A stretch of DNA of 64,000 nucleotides from assembly GCA_963971305.1 (NCBI GenBank), contig OZ020307.1, forward strand, positions 49,101,702 to 49,165,701, written 5' to 3'. Source of the stretch: Arcuatula senhousia. Taxonomy: Eukaryota; Mollusca; Bivalvia; Mytilida; Mytilidae. Both the position numbers and the translations under genes were made by a program. The first letter of the stretch is position 1, and each line of letters opens with the position of its first letter. This document shows, one piece after another, positions 12,065 through 23,829 of this stretch. The notes under the pieces were generated by a model. The model was not told where the DNA came from, ran no database searches, and saw nothing but the letters and a program-made list of their open reading frames with translations.

Positions 12065-15000
12065 GTAAGTTTAAATTTACAAAATGTAATTTTATCAGCC
12101 ATTACTTAGAATTATCATTTGAACGAGGAAGTGAGGTTAAGTTATTCCTAAATATCAGTCCCGAGCTTTGTATGTCATTACAGGGAACAGTCCAATATTT
12201 ACGGTTAATCTGAAACATTTGAAAATGTAGAGACTCAACTATGAACGAAGAACTGCGATCAAATGGCAACCCATTTGTCTTGGTTAATTTTATGATGACA
12301 TGTTCTTTATATTTATGATCATTAAACTTTATATCAAAATAACGCCCTTCAGGGCCAAGCAACACAGTATCATAAACGAAAACAAAGCTAGAAAAGGTGA
12401 TGCCCTGCTGCCGAGTGAACAAAGTTTAGGGTAAAAGACCTCTTTATCGATACAATAATACAATATAAAGCCATATTGTCTGTGCTTGTAAGACACAGAT
12501 GATCCAGCGTCATGTTCTGAAAAATCAATTCAAAATCTCGGATAATCTCAGCGGTGTACATGTACATAATGAACATAATTTTCATGCAGAAAAAAAAAAC
12601 AGTAACTGTTACAGTTATTTTCCTAAAATTTTTCGAAGTCTAGGGCCATGTTTTCGGTGAAAATAAATGGACCAGAACGAAACGCGAACTAGATCTGTTC
12701 ATTCTACATGTATCTCAACATGACTGACTAATATACTAAAAATCGGAAAAATCAGCTCATATCAACATCTGCAAGCATGTGATGACTGTTAATTTCATAA
12801 AATTTCAACGGCCAAGATTTCGGTGAAAAAAACTGACCGAAACGAAACGCATACTCGATATGTAGTAACTCGAACATACCAGCAGCAAAGCCTAGTTTGT
12901 CGTAAGAGGCGACTAAAAAAGGTTCTTGGGATTCTAACATCGGCTTTTCCCCCATCCACAGAACGACAAAATGTGTAAACCATAGATTGCTGAATAGGGA
13001 GGCACTACAGGTCTGCAGTGGTTGTCAGGTCTATGGTATGAAAAGCCGGACCACTGACCATGGTGGGCTGACGTGTGTGGAGAGTGCCACGCTTTATGCA
13101 AGTAAAAGATTCATTTGTTAACCGCTAAGAGGTAGATCACAGAATAAATGTTCCGCCTCTTCCCACCTTTCCTCTTTCTTGTGGTTTCAAAATTATTGTT
13201 CCTCTTTTCTACCACTTCATTCTGATTTCTCTTCACATATCATCATTTCATGTTCATTTTATCCTCTACATATTCGTCGTCTATAATATGCAAGCAAAGC
13301 GAAGCTCACTATTGTACAGAGTCTGCCAAATTGCACGAGACTCAAAATACGATGGTTGAAAATAAATTCTGTCTCGCTACTCGGAATGCATTGGGAATTT
13401 ACGAAAATACCGGGTCTCGCGTTAGCGAGATTCTCTATTTTCGCTTATTTATTTACAAACGGTAACAAAACGAAACCTTTTCTTGTTGTTAATGACAATA
13501 ACTTTCTCAATAAATAATAACTATCTAACGAACGAACACTAGTTGTTTTGTTTTAATTTACAGAAATATGGCTTTCTCTCGCGAGAATTCGTGACTTTTT
13601 ACCCATAGTGCATAGTCATGCGCAGAAAAATGGTGGGAGTTTTGTCAATCAATTTTCGGAACTTTTCATAACGCAGATTCATTAAAATAAAGTGATCAGC
13701 AACTGTTTTTCTACATATGTATGATAATTTGGTCCTACCTGATCTGAAAATAAAATCCTAATCCATCCTTATCCTATGTGGTCCCTCAAACTGACAAAGT
13801 CAAATGATCATTTGGATACGTCATTTCCACCAGGTTTCTAAATCATTTTTTTGGCGACAGTACTTGGCAATTATAGATACGGGTATACAAAAAATATAAC
13901 AAAATATAACAAAACCTGGCAGAAGAGCGGTGACATTTTGATGTTGTCTGCTTGTCGAATGATATGATGTGAAGGATCGATTAAGTTATGGATGATGTTG
14001 TCCCGGCCGCAATCCATATTTTTGGCATTTTTACGGATAATACATTTTTTTCAAATAAATTATTATTTTTTTATCCAAAAGTGGACCCTCTTAGCTATTG
14101 ATCCAGCCGAGGGTATTTTGACATTTTTTCCAGATCCAATTAAGGTTAAACCTAATTTTCGTTGCACCTATTATATTGATTTTGTATCTTCGCGAGCTTT
14201 TAGGGCAGAGCCATCATCATATTAACTTATGAAGTTTTACTAGGGCTTAAAACACCAACTCACCTTTCAATTTGCACCTGTTTGGTTCATGTACAGTCAG
14301 GGGACCAACTTGTAGAAGTCAGAATAGATCTTACTTGTACCAGTAAGATTCTATTTATGGTATTTACTCTGTAGAGTCAGATCCAATTCTGACTTCTATG
14401 GGTCAGAATGAATCTGACTTGTTAGAGTAAGAATTGTTTCTATTACATTTGCTCCAATATTCAATGTTTTTGAAATAACATTTCTCAAAACCAATAAATC
14501 TTATTCAAATTATTTCACAAGGTCAACAATGACATCCTGCATTTAGGATGAAAGAATCATGAGCAAATAGGAAACAGATTGACTGTAAAGTTTCAATTAT
14601 CATCAAAGAATTTCATAGCTAATTATCTAAGACTGTCATTTATATCCACGGTTTTGAACACCAATGGGGTTTATACTAGATAAATAATTGTTATTTAATG
14701 ATTTAAGCATAATTAAAGACCATGGTGTTCACGACCGCCAAAGTAGAGAAATTTACTGCCAAAGGAGGGCAGTAAAATTTTGATTCTGACTTGTACAAGT
14801 AAGAATGATATAAAAACAAAAAATCTAAATTACAAACCCATGACTATTTTGTAAGATTTATAAATAGATCTCAGTATATAGAAAAGGAATTTAACCATAG
14901 AGAATATCTCTGGATAAGAGACTTTGATAAAAAGACATTCTAGTATATTCTACTCGTAGAAGTCAGATTGAAATTTCTAAAGGAGAAGATAACTTTAGTT

Positions 15001-18000
15001 TGTTTAATCTGACTTGTACAAGTAAGATTGAATCTGATCATTCTGACTTGTACAAGTTGGTCCCCTGACTGATGTATAGGAAATGTTTTTTGTTATCTTG
15101 TAGTGTCTGCAGATTGTCAAAGCACATCAATTTCAGAAATAAGCCAGGTTCTAGAAAACCAGACAGGTAGGTTTATACATGTAAGTAGAGGCACAAATTG
15201 TATTAAAAGTTGCATATATTATATAATACATATGTATTTGTATCAAAACTGAGATGACCACCTCATACAATGTATGCCTAATCGTGTCTGTTTATGACGG
15301 ACACTAATGAAGGGGAGATAGAGATTGTGTGTCATAAAATTAAGCCTGCATGGTTTAACCCCCATTTTCAAGCACTCGGGGTTGGTTGGTGGTGATGTGG
15401 CGCACATCATCAAAACACAAGAAAGTAGAAAAACTAAAAAAATGCCGATGAACACGTCTTTGTCATATACTGTTACATTGGATACCGGTATATTGTACGT
15501 TTAGAACTGTTTTACATGCTAATTCTTTTCGGTTTTCCAATCAGATTTTAAAGTTTTGTTTGCTAGCGTGTTAAACAAATAAAGCTTGTTCGCAAGTTTA
15601 AACTAGTGAATGTGCCATACTAAACCTGAAATAGACATAATTTAAGAACTTAAGAAAAAGGGCACTACAGATTCTAGGAGGTCCGCTTCATATTTGGATC
15701 TATTTCTCAAAATTGACACACTAGGGAGGCTTTGTACAAAGCTCTATGACAAACGTGATGACTTCAACTTTCCAATAGTTAACTTTCCCTTTCTGTGTAG
15801 CAACATTCCGTCCGCTCCAGCATATGGGGATTATGTATCTCAATTGATTCGTTATACAACAACTTCTTTGATAGAGCTAAACGGCTGACAAGCAAGTTGT
15901 TAACACTGGGGTACGTTGCTCCTAGGTTGTTGTCATCACTCAAGAAATTATACGGAAGACATCATGTGCTTGTATACAAATACGGGATTTCTATCTCTCA
16001 GATGAGCACAGATGTTGGTTTGCCATAGAGTTTTGTAATGCCATCCTTTCCGGATTTGACAAACACTAAATCGATCTTTGGCAACGTGACGGTAGTGCTA
16101 TAGCAAGCAGGAACTGCTTACTCTTCCGGAGCACCTGAGTTCACTCTCGTTTCGACTTGAGTTCGCGTTACTGAATGCGGTTTTGTTGTTATGTTTGTGT
16201 GTGTGTTTTATGTTGTTGTGTGGTTTGTTTTGTTATGATAATTTTTTTTGTCAACCGGTTTTGTCTTTGTCTTTACGGTTTAATGATATTGTTTACTCCT
16301 TTGGTAAACCTTTGCTCCTTTAAAACAATTGTTATATTTTATTTTTGAAACCTTACCAGGTGAATTTACATTATTTGACCTTTTTTCCTTAGATTTGTGA
16401 TTTAACTCTCTTTTAAAGGTTTGCTATGGGATGTTACGATTGACATAAACACAAATTGGACGTATTCGCCTGTCACCATTAACAGCAGAAATATTTCGGG
16501 GAACCATGCTATCCAGGAAAGCATCAAGCATTACTTTTCTCTGTCAATAGATACGAACCGTTCAGCTCTTACTTTCTCAGTAGTAAGAGAGCTAGATAAA
16601 GAAAGTCATTTCTGGGTGAATGCGGTAAGATTCTTGTTTCATGTTGTTTGGTATAGAAAAAAAAAGAAAACAAAAACATAAGAAAATATGTCAAAAATGG
16701 ACGGATTTCGTTTAACAGAAAGTAGGTGAGCGACAGACCTGAAATCAAATTCAACGTTATGAAACACCACCACGATGCTGTATGCCAAATATCAAGTGAC
16801 TGGGATGAGGAGTTGTTACTGAGTAACGCAAATTACCCAACGCAAAATGTTGTACGTGCAATTATAAAGAAACGGGGAGAACAAGGGCTACATGTCAACA
16901 TGTACATGTTGTATGTCAAAACAACAAGTTAAACTGTTAAAATACAGATATGCATCCAAGTTGTCTAAAGTGTTGAGTAACATTTACAGAATAAAAGCAT
17001 AGGAAATAAGTATCAAATTATTCTTACATTTGGTTACTTTGAAGGTTTCGAGACGTTATGTTTTCACAACTTGTGAAAACATAATGTCTCAAAACGTCCA
17101 AAGTTCTTTGCTCGGACTCTAATATAAATATCGTGATCAATAGTGTGCATTGCGGGGCTATAAGAAAATACGTCTCATACGATCCCTAAAAAAAACTTTC
17201 TTCGTTATCAGCCACTAGTAGAAAGTTCAAAATTGAGTTAAAAGATATGGTGATTAATTGTTTTAATTAGTGTTTGACTGGTCTGCTCTACTGAGATGAT
17301 CACCTCGATATCCCTTTTGTGTCTCACAAGTATGTTGTGTTCTATGGTCATTACCGGATCCTAAGATCGCAATGGAAGAGGGAGGTTTGGCGCCATAAAA
17401 CCTGGTTTAATCCACCATTGCGTTTGAAATGCCTGTAACAAGTCAGGACCATTGCAATCCACCTATTCTCCGGTATGACTGATTCGTTTTTGTCCGGACT
17501 ATGAGATTGATCATTCAAGTTCGGTAGTTTTGTTATTACCTTCATTTGCTATATCATAATATTTTCTTTTTCTTTTAGAGTAATGGAGAACTGTCTAGTA
17601 TTGGAATCCAGGTTCATTGCAGTAGAGCGTCAGAAGTTCCCACAGTACATGTAAGTTTCATGATTAGCTATCAGGCATTTCACCCTTTTAAATCCGCACG
17701 GGTCACTTGTACATATGTAGGTTGAACGCCTGTAAGTCGTTTTTTAATATTGGAAAACGGGTTCCAGAGGAAACATGATCTATACATCTATGCAATTTGA
17801 TAATGTGTATAATATCTTGTTACATGTAACAAATTAAGTAGATGTTGTAAGACATTTTCACCATCATAACTTTTCCATTGATTCTAAAGAACATACTACA
17901 GCAATGAAATTTTAAAAATTTAAAAACTTTCCAATCCAAGTCATAAGTTGATTTCGTCATAATTTGTGTTCTGGTTCCATTGTTCTATACTTTTTATATT

Positions 18001-21000
18001 CATACACATGTGGTGTTTTGCGTTTTGATTTTTTTTAAAAGGGTGCATTCACGGCATTAGACGGAACGCGCGTCCGTCTATTCTATGCAATTGTGTTTTA
18101 AGTTTGATCTCATTTCTAACCTATTTTATTTGTAGAATGTTAGAGTAGTAGTCGGCTCTGTCAATGAGTTCAGACAACATTTCAATTCCTCATTTCCTGA
18201 TAGGATCGAAGTTTTTGAGGTAATTTATTTTTAAAACTTACATAATCCTGGTGACAGATAAGGAAAAATACTTAGTCCGGTACACAAAATACACATTTTA
18301 AAATTGGGTATAAATCGGAAGGTGTAAAAAAGTAAATAATCTAAAGTATTTACATCTACACTCATAAATCAAAAACAAAATTATAAATTTAAAGTAATGA
18401 AAAATCGGCGAAAAATGCAAAACATTAATTCGTTGCATATGTTTAATGTTCAATACATGTACGAAGCTTAAACGTAATAAGTAATTTTTCTTTGTCTTGT
18501 CTGTTTTTTCTTGAACTTTTGGTTTTGAGCGAAACATCCCAGTTGGACATTAAAATAAATATTCCATTGAGTTACATATGGTACACTTTTTTAATTCACA
18601 AAAAACACAATATATTAATAACTTGTCTTTTTCTGTCCCAATCCACCTCTTCCCTTTTCCTGTGGTCTTCCTGTTCCTTTGTTTTCCACAGTATATTTCT
18701 CATCATCATTCCATGTTCATTTTATCATCCTATTCATGTTCATCACTTTAATAAACATGTATGTATAGCATTACAATGATTTATAGAACACCAATTCACC
18801 TAACTCATTCAAATTGCTAATGCGGTGTTTTTGATGCAATAATATGCCGTCTACAAGTTGATATATTGTCAGGAGCATCATATTTTAAGAAAAGAATGAA
18901 AAGCTTTTTTTTTTGGCATGAAACTTCTATACATTATTGTAACCTATTACATTTTTGTATTTTACAGAATGTCACCAGAGATAGCATAGTATTCAAAATT
19001 CACCCTTACATAGTAGATGCAGATATACCAAAACCCACTGTAACAGACTTTGCTTACACTCTAGCGGCAGTCAATGGACAGGTCAGTAAAGTGACGTTTA
19101 ACGTCGTGTGCGTTGATTCAGAAGACAAATACAAACTAGAATGGCGGTTGTCCACGGATGACGTATGTCGCCTGTGTCTTAAAATATTCGGTAAACAGGA
19201 AGTAAATGAGTAACGAGCATTAAGTATTAAAGGAGGAAGCTACATACCAAATATCAAGAGGTTGTCACATGTAGTTGCGTAGAAAACTGCAACGAAATTT
19301 TTTTTGTGACGCTGCAGGACGCAGGACGACTGATAACATCAAAGTGACTCCTATATGTCGCTTTGCAACACATTGTGAGCCAGTATGAACATATACAATG
19401 AGGCATTTTTCCTAACTGACTGAAAGTTTGGATTAGCTTTGGGTTAGTTGAAGGGCAGATTCAGTAAAATGGCACTTAAAAAAAACGACACAAATAACTA
19501 TCAAGTGTAACACGCCTGGGAAACTCGCAAGTCACAACCTAATATTGCTACCCGGAAGTTAATTGATACTAAGTGAAATAACACTTTTTGCAAGAATCAG
19601 AGAATGTCACTCCATGTGAAATTTGTCACAGATCTTAAATATACCAAAAATAATAGTTAAGCCTGTATTTAAAGCCAGAAATCCTTTTTATATTGTCAAG
19701 GTGATTCTATTAACCAAGACAATTCCGGATTTTAGGAAAAATGTAACTTAACGTTATTAATTGAACAAAATAAACTGTTTTTGCTTTATTTACAATTATT
19801 CAACAAATATACATGGAGTGACATTCTCCGATTTCTAAAATTTATTACATTAAATGTAAATCACAAAATTCCGGGTCCCGGCTTTCGAGTTTCCCAGGCG
19901 TGTGTAAGCATACAGTTAGGCAATTTGCCCAAAAATTATTCGCACAACGACATGATGATCAGCTTAACTTGAAGGTGAAATTAATCCATTAAAATTCAGC
20001 TGTATTAAATTCTACAAAGTTGTACTTTTCGAAACCAGCTATTCAGATTACTGTTTTTGAGTTGAACAATTAAACCTTCTCCCCTAGGAGGATTTTAATT
20101 GGACTATTACTTTTCTCATTTTATATGGAAACAAAGAAATGCAAAATGAGCGTCACCTTTCATACATGTAGTCTGTTAATGCGAAGATTAAACCAGGAAA
20201 TACTAAAGTCAAGAATACAAAAATAAAAACAGAAGCCAAACAAACAAACAAACAAAAAAAAATACTTTCATGCTAGTTAACATTATGCATTATCTTACAC
20301 TCCATGGGAATTTTGTAAAATCGTTCAATAAATGATCGTTTTTTTATTAATAAACTTGAATTTTTGTTCAGAATGATGGCACTCAGTGGTTTCAGATACC
20401 AATCACATCTTCAGATCACATAAAAGTTCATCAGACTCCTGATTTCGATGAATTAATCAAAACCAACAAGCAAGTTCTTGCGGTGATGATAATTGTAAAG
20501 GTAAATATAGTGCGGATACAGTATCCAAGATGATGTTTTTAAGACATTTCAAGATTTCGCGAACAACTATTTTTGATTGATATATTGTGGCTTTGGTATT
20601 CCAGCCTAATTTAAAAAAAAATGGCGTAAAGAGCGTGATAGCGTTGTAGTGATGTCGTGGTATGATCTTATAGGTCGTAGTATACTCGTGGTACGATCTT
20701 TTAGGTCGAACTATAATCGTGGTGTGGACGTGACGAGAGCCTAGCACTAGCGTATACGTAGTGGGACCGGCTGTCAATTTAGGAACGTCCTTACCACCAT
20801 TTCTACGAATGAAGCCGACTGTTCTACGATCCTCCAACGATCTCAGTACGCTGTTAGTACGCTCTATTTTCACCACGAACGCACTACGAATGTTTGAAAC
20901 ATGTTAAAATTAAGTCATAGTCCCCCACGACCTAGTATACGATCACAACACGACCTCCACGAACCCAAGTCGACAACACTATAAATTTCTACGATTTAGC

Positions 21001-23820
21001 CGTGTGACGGGGGCTTTTTTATTGTTTGCCAATTTTTTTTTATCGATTTTGAATTGATTAACTTTTTAGGGTCAAATACAGTAACTGTATTTTTAAGTCT
21101 ACTAAAGTTTTCAAATGACTTCTTATTGGAGTTATGGGCCTTCAAATGGGAAAGATAGATTTTATCTTACAACATAAAAAATCAAGCCTTGAACTCAGTT
21201 GAACAATTTCAGCCCCAAGGAGCATCTTGATAACTAGTTATTGTGGTACCTTTTAGGCAAATGATAATTCGGGATTTTCCACCAATAGAACACTTGAAAT
21301 AGAAATAAAAGATGTGGACGACCTCCCGCCATCTTTCCAGTATCCCGGATGTTATAACAACTGCACTGTTACACCATTTGAAGTCGTCACGGGATCAGCA
21401 TACAGGGTAAACAAACTTTATAAATGTCAGACTATTTCTACAGTTGTTTCTATGAAGATGCTTCTCCCTTTCTGTATAAAAATTACTTTTGGTGTTGTTG
21501 CATTGATATTTTGAATGAAAGCGCTTGCAATTGTTTACCATTAAATTAAAGCATGTATCTCATTACTGCAAGAGCACAACATCACAGCGTTGGGTAGGTT
21601 AGTTATAGTGTTTTCAGATAGTTTCCAGCAGACTAAGTGCTTTGGTTTTTAGATATAAGACACGTATAGAATATTTACTCGTCTAAAATGGCAGTTCAAT
21701 AAAGTTTCAAGCCTGAAGGATTAAGTCGGTTATTTGTCCTTATATCCTATTCGACATTACACATAAGTAACTTGACCGTTCTGTACCAGATACATGTATA
21801 ATGTAAGCTTAATTAATTTGCCATTATATATGATATGTTTTTGTTATTCTTATACAGTTTAATTATGACTTTAATGATTTTGTTTTGTTTTATATGTGTC
21901 CATCATATAGGGTTCCTTGACAAATATACAGCCTGTCAGTATCTCTGCAAAAGACCAAGATTCCTTGAATTCGACAATACAATACTCCATACAGCCATGT
22001 AAGTATAAAGACAACAAAATACAATACGTACTGTTTCGAAACAAAGTTAGATAAAACTTTTAATGTGTTTTCTATATTGTTTAATTTCTTTGATAGGTAA
22101 AGATTTTTGTATTATTTTCCAAGACAATCATGTTCGATACATGTATTGTTTTATTACAAGTACCTTCATATAATGATCGTTATTACTATATTGATAATTC
22201 AAGTATGTCAAACTTTGGTAAAAAAAAAAACTGCAAGCTATTGTTAGAGTAATTTTTAGCAATTTTGACTAATTGTTTTGACTTGTAGTGTTTAGTTGTT
22301 GTTGTCTATCAGTTAACTACATACATGACATACTTGTGCGATAGGAAACTCGTATATACATGTACATGTAGCAGCATCTGCTCGACCATATTTGTTATTA
22401 AACATTTATGTAGTGACTCCTTTAGTATAAACATTATTTTAACTATGTTGTAGTACCAAACAGTTTTCATACCAGCTTTACAATAAACCAACACACTGCA
22501 GAAATACAACAGATTGGGGATGTCACAGTGACTGGAGTTTTGACAATAATGGTAATGAATTGTTGAATCTGTTTACCATTTATGCCATTTGTACATGAAG
22601 TTTTATGCTTGGTTGTGTACAAATATTTAAGGAAATCATTACGACGGGTATTTTTTCCTTTCCAATGCATTATGCATGTAAGGAAGACAATTAAAATTTC
22701 TACCTGCATCGGGAAAGGCGGACAAGGATCGGGGTTCGTTCTACGATGATTATTAATGATACATATATAGTGCAACCAGAAATTTGAAATCTAATTAACT
22801 AAATTAATAAACTATCGTTTATTTTCCCTTCATTGTACAAAGGAATGCGAACCTCTCATTTAGAGATTAATGTGCGTGCTACATTCATGACATTCAGATA
22901 TTTGTTTCGAATTTCGATTAAATTATTGGGCGATCTTTGTCAAATCTCTGCTTCTTTTTATTTTATTTTATAAGTTAGGCGTACATTACGCAAAATGACA
23001 CAAAGTGATTTCCTGAAAAAAACGAGATTTTATTTGTGGTTCTATATACTGTTTCATCACCTTTATTTGAGCAATAACAGTTTCTTGTTGAAACAAGTAT
23101 TTATTGAAATCTTTTGTTAGAATAGCTACATGTACATGTACATCTCAACTAACAGTGCATTTGATGCTCAAATATTCGAAATTCTGATGTTTAAGTATTA
23201 CATTATATTTTTCTATGAAACAGGCCACAGAAGACACCCCCAACAGATTTTACAAAACAGCTACTCTTTTAGTTAAACTTAGTAACGACACAGCCTTTTC
23301 AGCACAGTCAAAGTCTCCAGAGCAAAACGATAATTTCAAAATAATTGCAATTATTGTTGGAGCCATTTCTCTTGTTGCCATAGCAACACTAATTTTTCTG
23401 TTGATATTTGTGTACAAAAGAATGAAAAAGAAAGCCATTGTTGCACCAGAAAGTAAATCCCCAAGAACCCTGAGTGAACATCTCGTTTCGGAAAAACCAC
23501 CGTCGATTCAGGAAAAAGTAGGAAACTGGCAACAGACAATGAATCCTCAGGATTGGCCAACAGTAAATAACAGACGACCACAGCTTGACCCCTTGACATT
23601 TCGAGACGAAACAACGGAAACGGATGCAAGTAGTATAAAAAAGAAACGACCTCGGAAAAAGAAAAAGAAACTGATGGAAATTTTCGATGGAACCAAAAAG
23701 TTCGAAGACAAAGCTGATCCTGAATTTTTCCAAGATCCAGACAAAACGAAAATAAAACGATCAACAAGAAGCAAAAATAAACAATCTGGAAATGCCCCTT
23801 TAGTTGTGTCAAGTGATTAA
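12019..23820 (+). CDS. Cadherin A: short three-repeat transmembrane cadherin-like protein
   Basis: Coding exons: 12019-12064, 15104-15166, 16419-16624, 17579-17650, 18136-18219, 18968-19081, 20372-20500, 21257-21406, 21911-21998, 22454-22551, 23224-23820. All borders are GT-AG; the total is 1647 nt, 548 residues. Residues 1-18 look like a signal peptide. Three degenerate cadherin repeats follow: roughly 25-140 (start ending in VLENQTG, linker VNEF), 141-260 (linker DVDDLPPSF) and 260-380 (a two-cysteine start GCYNNC, then AKDQD). A membrane helix spans about 389-414. The tail holds a basic cluster KKKRPRKKKKK, then EIFDGT (502-507), EFFQD and KIKRSTRSK (526-534). The calcium motifs of the first linker are largely lost. 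Likely a plasma-membrane adhesion or recognition protein, by family. It lies 5.6 kb upstream of paralogue B in the same orientation. Which cadherin subfamily it belongs to is unresolved. Confidence 0.82.
12885..13265 (+). repeat. R1 copy in intron 1 of cadherin A
   Basis: CAGCAGCAAAGCCTAGTTTG, CGTAAGAGGCGACTA, GCTGAATAGGG and GAGTGCCACGCTTTATGCA keep the R1 order. Confidence 0.7.
13399..13441. repeat. Small hairpin
   Basis: CGAAAATA and TCTCGC are mirrored after a 4-base loop by GCGAGA and TATTTTCG. Confidence 0.5.
14100..14225 (+). repeat. Dispersed repeat, also at 1-125
   Basis: Shares CAGATCCAATTA, GATTTTGTATCTTCGCGAGC and CAGAGCCATCATCATATTA with the window start. Confidence 0.6.
14294..15071 (+). 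mobile_element. hAT-like non-autonomous DNA element with 5-bp target duplication
   Basis: Inverted ends begin CAGTCAGGGGACCAACTTGT and extend 32 bases with one mismatch. The flanks are ATGTA on both sides (14289-14293 and 15072-15076). A modular motif around CTTGTACAAG, with variants TCTTACTTGTAC and CAAGTCAGATT, recurs in the element near both ends. The CAG..GGG terminus and 5-bp duplication fit some hAT groups, which is inference. It has no transposase and sits in intron 1 of cadherin A. Confidence 0.85.
15658..16330 (+). mobile_element. Penelope-like element, 5'-truncated, with empty R1 site
   Basis: Begins in the reverse-transcriptase C-terminal part (GATTCTAGGAGGTCCGCTTC) and runs to the 3' tail with TTTGTCTTTGTCTTTACGG. 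It has stops and frameshifts. At 15731/15732 it reads GGCT/TTGTACAAAG without the R1 insertion found in the copy at 37205. Confidence 0.8.
16707..16860 (+). repeat. Truncated R3 element
   Basis: GGATTTCGTTTAACAGAAAG, TAGGTGAGCGACAG and CCAAATATCAAGTG match the left half of 40773-41001; the right end is absent. Confidence 0.55.
17160..17550 (+). repeat. R2 copy in intron 3 of cadherin A
   Basis: TACGTCTCATACGATCCCTA, AGATCGCAATGGAAGAGGGA and GATTGATCATTCAAGTTCGG match 39890-40410 almost base for base. Confidence 0.8.
18630..18805 (+). repeat. R1 tail in intron 5 of cadherin A
   Basis: CCACCTCTTCCCTTTTCCTG, CATTCCATGTTCATTTTATC and CACCAATTCACCTAACTC correspond to the last 170 bases of R1. 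Confidence 0.6.
19510..19903. mobile_element. Fold-back MITE in intron 6 of cadherin A
   Basis: The ends ACACGCCTGGGAAACTCG and its complement are perfect for 18 bases. Arms stay related for about 105 bases, including AGAATGTCACTCCATGT on the left mirrored at 19812-19830. GTA flanks both sides, a possible 3-bp target duplication. Non-coding. Confidence 0.75.
20640..21015. repeat. TACGA/TCGTA-rich block in intron 7 of cadherin A
   Basis: CpG-rich DNA unlike its surroundings, with many variants of TACGA and TCGTAG, ending GTGTGACGGGGG. A block of the same character, ending GTGTGACAGGG, lies at 53620-53960. Confidence 0.5.
23224..23820 (+). CDS. Cadherin A exon 11: membrane helix and cytoplasmic tail
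   Basis: One exon encodes the last strand of repeat 3, a Ser/Pro-rich stalk, the helix from KIIAIIVG to LIFVY, and a 134-residue tail ending VVSSD. Parts of the tail match paralogue B closely: NWQ, the Lys/Arg cluster, EIFDGT, FFxD and KIKxSTRS. The extracellular sequence between the genes is far more diverged, so selection seems concentrated on the tail. Confidence 0.9.
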   Translation, partial: ATEDTPNRFYKTATLLVKLSNDTAFSAQSKSPEQNDNFKIIAIIVGAISLVAIATLIFLLIFVYKRMKKKAIVAPESKSPRTLSEHLVSEKPPSIQEKVGNWQQTMNPQDWPTVNNRRPQLDPLTFRDETTETDASSIKKKRPRKKKKKLMEIFDGTKKFEDKADPEFFQDPDKTKIKRSTRSKNKQSGNAPLVVSSD

Positions 23821-23829
23821 TTATACATG

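Noticed and set aside
19082..19213. Extension of cadherin A exon 6 beyond GTCAGT
   Set aside because: The frame stays open for 43 codons, but the donor at 19082 keeps phase 0 and matches the end of exon 6 in cadherin B; retained-intron forms cannot be excluded.
20457..20876. 139-residue antisense reading frame
   Set aside because: It runs through the TACGA-rich block with no domain, and overlaps the sense coding exon 20372-20500.
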